Shown here one piece after another: positions 1 to 9,312 of a stretch of 64,000 nt of DNA. The notes beneath the pieces were generated by a model, which was not told the origin of the DNA, did not search any database, and worked only from the letters and a program-made list of their open reading frames with translations. Positions within the stretch are counted from its first letter, which is position 1; every line of letters begins with the position of its first letter. A program made the position numbers and the translations under genes. Location of the stretch: the NCBI RefSeq assembly GCF_945890115.1, contig NZ_CAMDCK010000003.1, positions 62,001 to 126,000 of the forward strand. The letters run 5' to 3'. The stretch is from Sphingorhabdus sp. EL138 (GTDB lineage: Bacteria; Pseudomonadota; Alphaproteobacteria; Sphingomonadales; Sphingomonadaceae).

Positions 1-1064
1 TGATGGCGCAAATCCGGGTCATTGTCGCGGCATTCATAGCCGAAATAAATCACCATTAACGACATGGATTGCTTGCGGAATTTCACCAAGGCATCGCGGT
101 TGATGCGCCGATGCGCCTTGTCGACCAGCTTGAGATAAGTATTGGCGTAATCGGCGTTGGACACCACAACATCGGCAAATATCGTCTCACCGCTTGCAAG
201 CTCCACGCCCTTGGCAACGCCGTCTTCCACCGATATGCGCTGCACCGGTGCATTGACCCGCAACTGGCCGCCCATGTCTTCAAATTTTTTAACTAAAGCT
301 GCCACCAGTGCGCCCGTCCCGCCCTTGGCATAATGAATGCCCCAGGTTTTTTCGACAAAATGGATCATCGCATAAATCGCTGGCACCTTCATCGGGTTGC
401 CACCGACCAGCAAGGGTTCAAAGCTGAACACCTGACGCATTTTGTCCGACTTGAAATATTTGCTGACCATGCCGAACAACGACCGCACCGCGCCAAGCTT
501 CAGCAAATCAGGCACCACGCGCAACATCGACCCGAGGCTGCCGAAATAAGTATATCCCAGCGTCAAAAATCCACGTTTGAATATGGCTCTGGCTTGCTCG
601 TGAAAGGCTTCATATCCCGCCAGATCCTCAGGTGCCAGCTGCTGGATCTGCGTCCGCGTGCTGACCGGATCGCCATCATAATCAAAAAACGTGCCGTCAT
701 CGAAATAGATGCGGTAAAATGGCAGTATCGGAATTATCTCGACATATTTGCTGGTATTGGGGCCTCCGGAGATGCCTTCACGCACGCGGTTATTTTCATC
801 CAAAACATGCGGCGGAAAGTCCGGCTCACCCAGCATGGCATGGTCTTGCTGCAGGCTAAACAATTCCTCAATGAAATGCGGCACGGTTAGGACCGTCGGA
901 CCCATATCAAATGTAAAGCCATCGGCCTTGCGGACATAGGCACGGCCGCCGGGGGCGTCGAGCGCCTCCAATATTTGCGTATCAAAGCCAAGGCTTTGTA
1001 ACCGCATGGCGCACGCTATGCCGCCAATACCTGCACCAATGACAACTGCTTTACGTCGCAACAT
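1..1064 (-). CDS. crtI: Phytoene desaturase (CrtI family), 3' end truncated by window edge
   Basis: Minus-strand translation from CAT at 1062-1064 begins [44 protein letters not shown] (Rossmann FAD motif, CrtI-like) and stays open to position 1; not in the ORF track because it runs off the window. Confidence 0.88.
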   Translation of the reverse strand, partial: MLRRKAVVIGAGIGGIACAMRLQSLGFDTQILEALDAPGGRAYVRKADGFTFDMGPTVLTVPHFIEELFSLQQDHAMLGEPDFPPHVLDENNRVREGISGGPNTSKYVEIIPILPFYRIYFDDGTFFDYDGDPVSTRTQIQQLAPEDLAGYEAFHEQARAIFKRGFLTLGYTYFGSLGSMLRVVPDLLKLGAVRSLFGMVSKYFKSDKMRQVFSFEPLLVGGNPMKVPAIYAMIHFVEKTWGIHYAKGGTGALVAALVKKFEDMGGQLRVNAPVQRISVEDGVAKGVELASGETIFADVVVSNADYANTYLKLVDKAHRRINRDALVKFRKQSMSLMVIYFGYECRDNDPDLRH

Positions 1065-1115
1065 TCCGGATAACCCCTAATCGCATCGCTGCTACTGCCT
1101 AAAGCGCCACACAAC

Positions 1116-1137
1116 AACCTAGATGTTATCCTAGGTT
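1116..1137. promoter_or_regulatory. Perfect inverted repeat AACCTAG-N8-CTAGGTT upstream of crtI
   Basis: Sequence aacctagatgttatcctaggtt; 7-bp perfect arms 52-73 bp upstream of the crtI start. Confidence 0.4.
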
Positions 1138-1210
1138 ATCGCATGTCCGATATGGTCAGCAGCATCCGTAAAATAACCGTCTCCCCAGCGCAGGGTGGGG
1201 TGTTAAATAT

Positions 1211-1362
1211 CCTCCCCAGAATGGGGAGGTGGCAGTTGCGCAGCAACTGACGGAAGGGGGCCCGAAGTCTGGCGTAGCGCTTGAAGGGGCCGCCCCCTCC
1301 ACCGTCTGCGACGGTCCCGCTGTTGCTCCGCAACGCCTACGGCTCCCCCGTAATGGGGAGGA
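1211..1362 (+). repeat. Palindromic intergenic repeat, copy A
   Basis: cctccccagaatggggaggtggcag...ctccgcaacgcctacggctcccccgtaatggggagga; last 50 nt (1313-1362) identical to 22335-22384. Confidence 0.9.
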
Positions 1363-1391
1363 ATTAAAATAGGGTGGAGGTGGTTGAATAT

Positions 1392-1528
1392 CCTCCCCAT
1401 CGACTTGCGATGGGAAGGGGGACCGCGCCGAAGGCGTGGTGGAGGGGCCTCTGAACGTCCCAAGCCCCTCCGTCAGTCGCCGCTATCGCGCGACCTGCCA
1501 CCTCCCCATCGCAAGTCGATGGGAGAGG
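1392..1528 (-). repeat. Palindromic intergenic repeat, copy B (related variant, opposite orientation)
   Basis: Ends cctccccatcgacttgcgatggg / cctccccatcgcaagtcgatggg are inverted; minus strand reads gaggtggcag...tgacggaggggc...cctccaccacgccttcggcgcggtccc like copies A and C. Confidence 0.8.
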
Positions 1529-1602
1529 ATATTCATGACGCCGACCCTGCCTCTCCCCTTACCCCCTTGACGCCGCGCGCGTTTTCCCGCCATGCGCTGC
1601 TT

Positions 1603-2619
1603 ATGCGTTTCTTTTCCGACAATGCCGCCCCGGTGCATCCTGCCGTCATGCAAGCCATGGCCGATGCCAATCATATCGACACCGCCTATGACGGTGACCA
1701 ATATAGCGCGCGGTTGGATGCGGCGTTTTCCGAACTCTTTGGCCGCGACGTCGCCGTTTTATGGGTGGCGACAGGGACCAGCGCGAATTGCCTTGCGCTC
1801 GCGTCCATGGTGCAGCCGCATCAGGGCGTCATTTGCCATCGGGAGGCGCATATTGAGGTTGATGAATGCGGCGCGCCCGGTTTCTACACCGCTGGCGCAA
1901 AGTTGATGTTGGTCGACGGCGACGGGGCGAAGATAACGCCAGCGACGGTTGGCGCCACCCTCGACGCCATTCGCAAGGATGTGCATCAGGTGCAGGCCGC
2001 CGCTGTCTCAATCACCAACGCTACGGAATATGGCATGGTCTACACCCCATCCGAAGTCGCGGCGTTGGGCGCGCTGTGCCGCGCACGCGGGCTTGGCCTG
2101 CATATGGACGGCGCGCGATTTGCCAATGCGGTGGCGCATTTGGGATGCAAGCCTGCCGATGTCACGGTAAACGCAGGGGTTGATATCTTAAGCTTCGGCT
2201 TTGTCAAAAATGGCGGCATGGGGGCAGAGGCCTTAGTCTATTTTGACCCCGCTTGGGCCGATGCCGCGCGCTATCGCCGCAAACGGGCGGGGCATTTGCA
2301 GTCAAAGGGCCGGTTCCTTGCGGTGCAATTGCTCGCCATGTTGCAGGATGATCTATGGCTGCACAATGCGCGGTCCGCCAATGCGGCGGCGATGGTCATT
2401 GCGCAGGCGGCGGGTGAACGCTTGTTATACCCTGTGCAAGCCAATGAATTGTTCCTGCGCCTCACGCCCGCCGAAGCGGCGGCATTGCGCGCGCAGGGTT
2501 TTGACTTTTACGATTGGGGCGGGATCGACGATGTTTGGGGCGCGGCGCGGTTGGTGACCAGTTGGCAACATAATGAAGCTGACGTGACCCCATTGGCCCG
2601 CGCGATAGCGGCCTTATGA
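1603..2619 (+). CDS. Threonine aldolase / beta-eliminating lyase family protein
   Basis: MRFFSDNAAPVHPAVMQAMADANHIDTAYDGDQYS...; PLP-dependent aldolase hallmarks (LHMDGARFANA, SFGFVKNGG). Start placed at internal Met 1603 because the ORF from 1384 begins inside repeat B. Confidence 0.85.
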   Translation: MRFFSDNAAPVHPAVMQAMADANHIDTAYDGDQYSARLDAAFSELFGRDVAVLWVATGTSANCLALASMVQPHQGVICHREAHIEVDECGAPGFYTAGAKLMLVDGDGAKITPATVGATLDAIRKDVHQVQAAAVSITNATEYGMVYTPSEVAALGALCRARGLGLHMDGARFANAVAHLGCKPADVTVNAGVDILSFGFVKNGGMGAEALVYFDPAWADAARYRRKRAGHLQSKGRFLAVQLLAMLQDDLWLHNARSANAAAMVIAQAAGERLLYPVQANELFLRLTPAEAAALRAQGFDFYDWGGIDDVWGAARLVTSWQHNEADVTPLARAIAAL

Positions 2620-3548
2620 GCATGGCAGAAATTGCGCGCGCGGAAGAACCCGGTTTTCTGACGCCACGGGTATGGATACCCTTCATGGTGACGTCTTTGA
2701 TCTGGGGGTCGACCTGGTTGGTCATCCGCGATCAATTGGGCACGGTACCCACGACATGGTCGGTGACCTATCGTTTCGTGGTGGCGGCGATCGGCATGTT
2801 CATCCTTGCGCTGGTGATGCGGCAATCGCTGAAGATTGACCGGTCGATGGTCGGTTGGACGATGTTGCTGGGCGTGTTGCAATTCGGGCTGAACTTCAAC
2901 TTTGTCTATACCGCCGAACATTATGTGACCTCTGGCCTGGTCGCGGTGGTGTTCGCCTTGTTAATTGTGCCCAATGCAGTGTTGGCCAAATATTGGTTGG
3001 GGCGTCCCATCAGCGGGGCGTTCAAATTGGGATCCCTAATCGCCAGCGTCGGCGTAGGATTGCTAATGTTGCAGGAATATCGCGCGGCACCGGTTGGCGG
3101 GGCGGACGTGCTGCTGGGGCTATCGTTGGTGTTATGCGCGGTGACGACGGCGTCTGTGTCCAACGTGCTTCAGGTCACACCACGAATCGCGCGTGTTCCA
3201 ACGATCACGATATTGGCATGGTCGATGTTGTGGGGCAGCATTGGCAATAGCATCTATGCCTTCATCACAGCGGGTCCGCCGGTTATTGACATGCGTCCCG
3301 GCTATATCGGCGGTGTCCTGTATCTCAGCATCATTGGAACGGTCGTCACCTTCCCGTTGTATTTCCGTCTGATCCGCGACATTGGTCCCGGCAAGGCGGC
3401 CTATACCGGCGTCGTCATTCCCGTGGTCGCGATGATCCTGTCCACGATATTCGAAGGCTATGTCTGGTCAACGCTGGCGCTGGCGGGCGGCGCGTTGGCG
3501 ATGCTTGGCTTAGTCGTCGCGATGCAGGCCCCTAAGCCTAGCCGGTAA
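2616..3548 (+). CDS. EamA/DMT family transporter
   Basis: Ten-TM-like protein with WGSTWLVIRDQLGTVPTTWSVTYRF; ATGA overlap with upstream gene. Confidence 0.85.
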   Translation: MSMAEIARAEEPGFLTPRVWIPFMVTSLIWGSTWLVIRDQLGTVPTTWSVTYRFVVAAIGMFILALVMRQSLKIDRSMVGWTMLLGVLQFGLNFNFVYTAEHYVTSGLVAVVFALLIVPNAVLAKYWLGRPISGAFKLGSLIASVGVGLLMLQEYRAAPVGGADVLLGLSLVLCAVTTASVSNVLQVTPRIARVPTITILAWSMLWGSIGNSIYAFITAGPPVIDMRPGYIGGVLYLSIIGTVVTFPLYFRLIRDIGPGKAAYTGVVIPVVAMILSTIFEGYVWSTLALAGGALAMLGLVVAMQAPKPSR

Positions 3549-4318
3549 TCGGCATATCGCGGTACCCAGTGGAGAAGCCGTTTCGCCTTTATATTCGCAA
3601 TGCGGCGGTTTTCGGCATAAAATCCGCGCGCCATAGGCGATAGGCCAGCCGCCGCGATGGATTGCAATGGCGGCCAATCCCGTTGCAGCAGGTCGCACGC
3701 ATATTCGATGACATCATTTTGCGGCGCGGGCATGTCATCGGCGATATTGTAAACGCCCGCCGGACCATCAAAGGCGGCAATGACAGCAGCGACAATGTCG
3801 TCAACATGGACGCGGCTGAAAATCTGATCCGGCATATTGATACGATGCGCCTTGCCCTCCGCCACTCGTTCCAGCGCCGATCTGCCGGGGCCGTAAATGC
3901 CGGGTAAACGGAAAACATGCACATCGTCGCGCAAGGCCTGCCACGCAAGGTCGGCTTCGGCCCGCGCGGTGCGGCGTCCGCTGCCTATCGGTGCGCTTTC
4001 ATCGACCCATGCGCCGCCGGTATCGCCATAGACTCCGGTGGAGGAGAGATAGCCAACCCATAAGTCTGCGCGCGCCGCAATCGCCGCGCCATATTTTTCG
4101 AGCACCGGATCGCCGCCCTCTGCCATGGGCGGAACGCTTGACAATATATGCGTTGCGGTCTCCAGCGCGGTCAGGACCGCCGCTTGATCGTCAAACGCAA
4201 TGGCATCGCCGCTGCTCATCCGCCTTGTGCCCGATACCAACCAGCCGTCGGCGCGCAAAGTGTCCGCAAGCCGAGTGGCGGTGAAGCCCATTCCAAATAT
4301 AAGCATATGTCGCTGCAT
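3458..4318 (-). CDS. NAD(P)-dependent epimerase/SDR family (YeeZ-like)
   Basis: MQRHMLIFGMGFTATRLADTLRADGWLVSGTRR..., GVYGDTGGAWVDES, RLPGIYGPGRS. Confidence 0.75.
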   Translation of the reverse strand: MQRHMLIFGMGFTATRLADTLRADGWLVSGTRRMSSGDAIAFDDQAAVLTALETATHILSSVPPMAEGGDPVLEKYGAAIAARADLWVGYLSSTGVYGDTGGAWVDESAPIGSGRRTARAEADLAWQALRDDVHVFRLPGIYGPGRSALERVAEGKAHRINMPDQIFSRVHVDDIVAAVIAAFDGPAGVYNIADDMPAPQNDVIEYACDLLQRDWPPLQSIAAAGLSPMARGFYAENRRIANIKAKRLLHWVPRYADYRLGLGACIATTKPSIANAPPASASVDQT

Positions 4319-4396
4319 ATATTCTGGATCGCAATCTAATGGCTTGCCGTCAAGCGCGGCAGTTGCGAATAGAGGTGGCGGGAGGAAGCACAAGGC

Positions 4397-5161
4397 ATGG
4401 CAGTTGAGGTGATCAGGTCGGATGCATTAGGTGACATTGCACATGGGTTTCTTGGCCGTATCGGTGGTGTTTCTACGGGAATCTATGCCGGGCTAAACTG
4501 CAGCCTTGGTTCGGACGATGTGCGCGAGAATGTCATCGAAAACCGGCGGCGCGCGGTTGCCGCAGTCATGCCCGGTGCAGCACTTGCACGTGTCTATCAA
4601 ATACATTCACCTGATGTGATCACTGTCACTGGTCCAATGGATCAAGACGACCCGCCCAAGGCTGACGCGCTGGTAACAGATCGTCCGGATATCTTGTTGG
4701 CTGTCCAAACTGCGGATTGCGTGCCCGTTTTGTTTGCAGACACCCGCGCTGGTGTCGTCGGCGCAGCGCATTCCGGATGGAAAGGCGCAATTACGGGGGT
4801 CAATGAAAGCACGATAGTCGCCATGGAAAAATTAGGGGCAACGCGGGACCAAATAGTGTGCGCCATTGGCCCCTGCATCGCGCAAAAAAGCTATGAAGTG
4901 GACGAAGGTTTTTTCCGCAATTTTGTGGAAAATGCCGCGCAAAACGAACGCTTCTTCACCGATGGGAAAGCGGGCCATTATCAATTTGATATCGAAGGCT
5001 ATGTCGCGTCGCGACTTGCTACGGCCGGCATTAATGTAGTCGAATGTTTGGGTCAGGATACCTACAGCCAACCCGAACGGTTTTTCAGTTACCGGCGCAG
5101 TTGCCACCTGAACGAACCAGGATATGGCGGGCAAATGTCTATGATCGGCCTACGCCCATGA
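4397..5161 (+). CDS. pgeF: Peptidoglycan editing factor PgeF (laccase-domain, YfiH family)
   Basis: HGFLGRIGGVSTGIYAGLNCS, QTADCVPVLFAD, AAHSGWKGA, SYRRS motifs. Confidence 0.9.
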   Translation: MAVEVIRSDALGDIAHGFLGRIGGVSTGIYAGLNCSLGSDDVRENVIENRRRAVAAVMPGAALARVYQIHSPDVITVTGPMDQDDPPKADALVTDRPDILLAVQTADCVPVLFADTRAGVVGAAHSGWKGAITGVNESTIVAMEKLGATRDQIVCAIGPCIAQKSYEVDEGFFRNFVENAAQNERFFTDGKAGHYQFDIEGYVASRLATAGINVVECLGQDTYSQPERFFSYRRSCHLNEPGYGGQMSMIGLRP

Positions 5162-6567
5162 AGGCAGAGCAGGTCGGATTTTGGGGCGGACTTGTCGTCT
5201 TCTTAGTCATGCTGTTTTTGCCTGCACCAGCAGGTATGGAACCATCTGCGTGGCACGTGGCCGCCCTCACCATCTTGATGGCGACCTATTGGATGACGCA
5301 AGCTTTGCCGTTGACCGTCACCGCATTGCTGCCGTTTCTGGCGCTACCGCTGATGAATATTATGACCGCGCAGGACGTGGCGAAGGAATATTACTCGCCC
5401 ATCTTGTTCCTTATTCTTGGCGGCGCATTTCTGGCGCTCACCATTGAACGTACGGGCATGCACCGCCGCGTCGCCCTCGCCATATTGGGGAAATCGGGAC
5501 ATAGCGTCACGGGCCTCATGATCGCGTTCATGGGTTCAACTGCCTTGCTCAGCATGGTGATGTCCAACACCTCCATCGCGCTTATCATGGTGCCGATCGC
5601 GGTTGCCGTACTTGCCGCTGGCGGGACAAAGCCTGGAGAAACAGACGGCCTTGCAGGTGCGTTGATCATGGGCGTGGCCTTTGCTGCGTCAATTGGCGGG
5701 CTTGGGACGCTTGTTGGATCGCCGACCAACGCGATTGCAGCCGCGCTTGTGGAAAAGCAATTGGGTATCCAGATCAGCTTTCTAACATGGATGCTCTACG
5801 GCTTGCCCGTTGTGATTGTCGGCGTGCCCCTATGCGCGTTCATCCTGATGCGGGTGCAAAATGTTACGGCGGGCAGTTTCGACGTTGATGCCGCACGCGC
5901 ATCAATCGGTAAGGCACAGCCCATGTCCGTGGCGGAAAAGCGGCTCGTTCCAATATTTCTCTTGGTCATTGGCCTATGGGTGGGGCAACCTATGTTGGAA
6001 CCACTACTGCCCAAGGGCGGCATTACCGACGGCAGCATCGCGATTGCAGGGTCTTTGCTATTGTTCCTAATACCCGATGGCACCGGTCGCCCGTTGCTCA
6101 CATGGCAGGAGGCGGACAGAGCCCCGTGGGGCGTTATCATGATGTTTGGGGGTGGCCTGGCGCTCGCGGCTGGTATCACGCAGTCGGGGCTTTCTGGGTG
6201 GCTAGGAGAGGCATTAGAGCCCTTGTCCGTAGTGCATCCGGTCATCATCGCGCTTGCGCTGACCGCTTTGGTCATTTTGATCACCGAATTTGCCAGTAAT
6301 GTCGCGACCGCCAGTGGCGTGCTGCCCGTGGTGGCTGGCCTCGTGGCCGCGACGGGCGCTGACCCTTGGTTGATGGCGATGGCTGCATCCATGGCCGCAA
6401 GCTGGGGCTTTATGATGCCGTCAGGCACGGGGCCAAATGCCATTGCATGGGCCAGCGGGCATATTGCCTTGCCCAAAATGGTGAAGGCCGGATTTTATCT
6501 TGATCTTGCGGGCATTCCCCTGATCGTGGGGGCGGTGTGGCTCGTTGGTCAGCTGGCCATTTTGTAA
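5158..6567 (+). CDS. SLC13/DASS family sodium:anion symporter
   Basis: MKAEQVGFWGGLVVFLVMLF...; GGLGTLVGSPTNAIA, SMVMSNTSIALIMVPIA, MPSGTGPNAIAWASGHI; ATGA overlap with pgeF. Confidence 0.85.
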   Translation: MKAEQVGFWGGLVVFLVMLFLPAPAGMEPSAWHVAALTILMATYWMTQALPLTVTALLPFLALPLMNIMTAQDVAKEYYSPILFLILGGAFLALTIERTGMHRRVALAILGKSGHSVTGLMIAFMGSTALLSMVMSNTSIALIMVPIAVAVLAAGGTKPGETDGLAGALIMGVAFAASIGGLGTLVGSPTNAIAAALVEKQLGIQISFLTWMLYGLPVVIVGVPLCAFILMRVQNVTAGSFDVDAARASIGKAQPMSVAEKRLVPIFLLVIGLWVGQPMLEPLLPKGGITDGSIAIAGSLLLFLIPDGTGRPLLTWQEADRAPWGVIMMFGGGLALAAGITQSGLSGWLGEALEPLSVVHPVIIALALTALVILITEFASNVATASGVLPVVAGLVAATGADPWLMAMAASMAASWGFMMPSGTGPNAIAWASGHIALPKMVKAGFYLDLAGIPLIVGAVWLVGQLAIL

Positions 6568-6591
6568 AAATTGGCATGCCTTGGCGCGCAA

Positions 6592-7290
6592 TCAGGTCTC
6601 CGCCACGCGCCAGTCGAGAATAGGCCAGCCCTTCGCCTCCGCCAATCGTGCAAGCGGACCGTGCGGGTTGGTGGCGAAGGGTTCATCGGCATAGCCAAGT
6701 AACGGCGCGTCGGAGACATGGTCGGAATAGGCACGGATATGACAATTGGCGCGCTCAAGGCCGTGTCGTTCCATCCACTCCTTCACCCGTTCCAGCTTTG
6801 CCGCATCATAGCAATTATGCCCGTCAATCCGCGCCAGCACATGGTCGCTGCTGTCCGTCGAAAGGTCTGTTGCAATGACATCATCAAAGCCCAGCCTTTT
6901 GGCAATCGCCTCCACATATAAACGATAAGAAGCCGTCGCCATGACATGACGATAGCCAGCCGCCTTCTCCTCCGCCACGCGCGCCCGCAATTGTGGATAG
7001 ACGTTTTTGCCCACAACCAAATCCGCGTGGCTTTCCAGATATTTAGTAAAATGCGCCTTGGGTACGCGTCTGCCGATCAGCAGAATTTGCGAAAACTGCT
7101 TAAGCCGCGCCCGGTCCCAAATCTTCAGCGCATATAAAACCAAACCAACTGGCAAAAATGGTGCAAGCAACAATCGCCACGGTGACTTGTTAAACGCCAT
7201 ATGCAGAAGAAACCCATTATAGGTGGCGCGCCGCGTGATTGTCTTGTCCATGTCATATATGGCCAGCAAGGTCGTTTTGGATTTCGTCAT
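6592..7290 (-). CDS. HAD-IB family hydrolase
   Basis: AIYDMDKTITRRATYNGFL, ATASYRLYVEAIAKRLGFDDVIATDL. Confidence 0.8.
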   Translation of the reverse strand: MTKSKTTLLAIYDMDKTITRRATYNGFLLHMAFNKSPWRLLLAPFLPVGLVLYALKIWDRARLKQFSQILLIGRRVPKAHFTKYLESHADLVVGKNVYPQLRARVAEEKAAGYRHVMATASYRLYVEAIAKRLGFDDVIATDLSTDSSDHVLARIDGHNCYDAAKLERVKEWMERHGLERANCHIRAYSDHVSDAPLLGYADEPFATNPHGPLARLAEAKGWPILDWRVAET

Positions 7291-7368
7291 GATGATCTTA
7301 AAGGCATAACTTTACCTAAGAAGTCTACAGGCTTGTGATAGCCCTCATAATAGGCCAATTATATCGCC

Positions 7369-8478
7369 ATGGCTAACTCTGCCGAACTCACTGTTAAAGA
7401 TCTGCCCAGCGGTCAAGTTCTCCGGCTGTCTGGTGACTTCGCCATTGCGTCAATTAGTGATGTAGACCGCCATTTGCGCGACATTGGCGGCCCCATTTCT
7501 GAAATCGATATTTCCGGCGTCACCCATATGGACACAGTCGGTGCTTGGCTGGTCTATCGGACCGCTAAAGAACATGATGCGCAAATCACCGGCGGCGCGA
7601 ATGACGCGGATCGCTTGATTGATGCTGTTCGCGGTGTCGATCAAGCCGAAGTCGCCGCTAAACCACCTGTTTCATCGCTGTATCATTTTTTGGCTGAAGT
7701 GGGCGGCGGTGTTGTCGTCAGCGTAACGACTTTTATGCAATTCTTGGGCTTTGTCGGGCAAGTGGTCAAAGCGTTCTTCACTTTGCTGATCAGCCCGCGC
7801 CGCTTTCGTTGGCACGCGGTGGTTCAGCATTTCGACATGGTCGGTGTGCGGGCATTAGGCATTGTCGGCCTGATGAGCTTCCTCATCGGCATTGTCATTG
7901 CGCAGCAAGGCGCGGTGCAGCTCCGCCAGTTTGGCGCCGAGATATTTACCATCAACCTGATCGGGCGACTTACGTTGCGTGAACTGGGTATATTGATGAC
8001 TGCGATCATGGTTGCGGGTCGATCTGGGTCTGCCTTTGCGGCACAGATCGGAACGATGAAGATAACCGAAGAAATTGACGCCATGCGCACGATCGGTGTT
8101 GTCCCCGTAGAAGCGTTGGTCGTGCCGCGCGTGATCGCTGCGGTAGTCATGATGCCATTGCTCGGTATTTTCGCTTCGTTAATGTCCATCATTGGCGGCG
8201 GGTTATTGTGCTGGATTGTCCTCGATATCCCGCCAGCGACCTTTGTCCAGCGACTGCGCGAAGTAACGCCGATAACCGACTTCTGGGTTGGTATGATAAA
8301 GGCGCCAGTGTTCGGCGCAATCATTGCGATGGCGGGTTGTTTTCAGGGGATGCAGGTCAAAGGCAATGCTGAGCAGGTGGGCCTGAAGACCACCGCTGCC
8401 GTCGTACAGGCCATTTTCCTTGTTATCGTCCTCGACGCATTTTTCGCAGTGTTTTTTAGCGAAATTGGCTGGGATTAA
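7369..8478 (+). CDS. mlaE: MlaE family ABC transporter permease with N-terminal STAS-like domain
   Basis: N-term STAS-like ISEIDISGVTHMDTVGAWLVYR; C-term MlaE motifs VQLRQFGAEIFTINLIGRLTLRELGILMTAIMVAGRSGSAFAAQIGTMKITEEIDAM. Confidence 0.88.
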   Translation: MANSAELTVKDLPSGQVLRLSGDFAIASISDVDRHLRDIGGPISEIDISGVTHMDTVGAWLVYRTAKEHDAQITGGANDADRLIDAVRGVDQAEVAAKPPVSSLYHFLAEVGGGVVVSVTTFMQFLGFVGQVVKAFFTLLISPRRFRWHAVVQHFDMVGVRALGIVGLMSFLIGIVIAQQGAVQLRQFGAEIFTINLIGRLTLRELGILMTAIMVAGRSGSAFAAQIGTMKITEEIDAMRTIGVVPVEALVVPRVIAAVVMMPLLGIFASLMSIIGGGLLCWIVLDIPPATFVQRLREVTPITDFWVGMIKAPVFGAIIAMAGCFQGMQVKGNAEQVGLKTTAAVVQAIFLVIVLDAFFAVFFSEIGWD

Positions 8479-8481
8479 GCG

Positions 8482-9303
8482 ATGAACCCACCCAACATCA
8501 TTTCCGTAACTGGGCTGTGTAACAGCTTTGGCGACCAAGTGATCCATCAGGATCTCAACATCGAAGTTCGCCGTGGCGAGATATTGGGCGTCGTTGGCGG
8601 GTCGGGAACGGGCAAATCCGTACTCATGCGGTCAATCATCGGCTTGCAACAACCAGATTCAGGTGAAATTCGCGTCTTTGACGAAGGCATGATCGGCAAG
8701 GAAGAAGATGAAGCCACCGACGTCCGGCGACGCTGGGGCGTGTTGTTTCAGGGCGGTGCGTTATTTTCAACCTTAACCGTCGCGGAAAATGTGCAGGTGC
8801 CGTTGCGGGAATTTTATCCGGACTTCAGCAAAGAGCTGCTCGATGAAATCGCACGCTACAAAATTTTCTTAAGCGGCCTGCCGCCGGAAGCTGCGCATAA
8901 ATATCCATCCGAGCTATCGGGCGGTATGCGCAAGCGTGCTGGTGTGGCGCGGGCATTGGCGATGGACCCGGAGTTGTTGTTTCTGGATGAACCAACCGCT
9001 GGGCTTGATCCTATCGGGGCGGCCAAATTCGACAATTTAACGCGCGATCTGAAAGAGACGCTTGGCCTAACCGTCTTTTTGATTACGCATGATCTTGATA
9101 CGCTCTATTCCATTTGTGATCGCGTGGCCGTTTTGGCCGATCAGAAAGTTACAGCCATAGGCGCAATTGAAGAATTGCTCGCCATCGATCACCCGTGGAT
9201 CAACGAGTATTTCAGTGGCCCACGCGGCCGCGCGGCACGGCGCGGTCACAGCGACGGGAGCGAATCCGCAGGTGCAAAGATGCAGCATCCAGGAAGGTCA
9301 TAA
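8482..9303 (+). CDS. mlaF: MlaF-type ABC transporter ATP-binding protein
   Basis: Walker A GGSGTGKS, signature LSGGMRKRAGVARALAMDPELLFLDEPTAGLDPIGA. Confidence 0.9.
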   Translation: MNPPNIISVTGLCNSFGDQVIHQDLNIEVRRGEILGVVGGSGTGKSVLMRSIIGLQQPDSGEIRVFDEGMIGKEEDEATDVRRRWGVLFQGGALFSTLTVAENVQVPLREFYPDFSKELLDEIARYKIFLSGLPPEAAHKYPSELSGGMRKRAGVARALAMDPELLFLDEPTAGLDPIGAAKFDNLTRDLKETLGLTVFLITHDLDTLYSICDRVAVLADQKVTAIGAIEELLAIDHPWINEYFSGPRGRAARRGHSDGSESAGAKMQHPGRS

Positions 9304-9312
9304 GGCAGGCAT

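Noticed and set aside
333-890. 185-aa plus-strand ORF
   Set aside because: Antisense to crtI
5796-6476. 226-aa minus-strand ORF
   Set aside because: Antisense to the SLC13 transporter; low-complexity T/P/A-rich antisense composition
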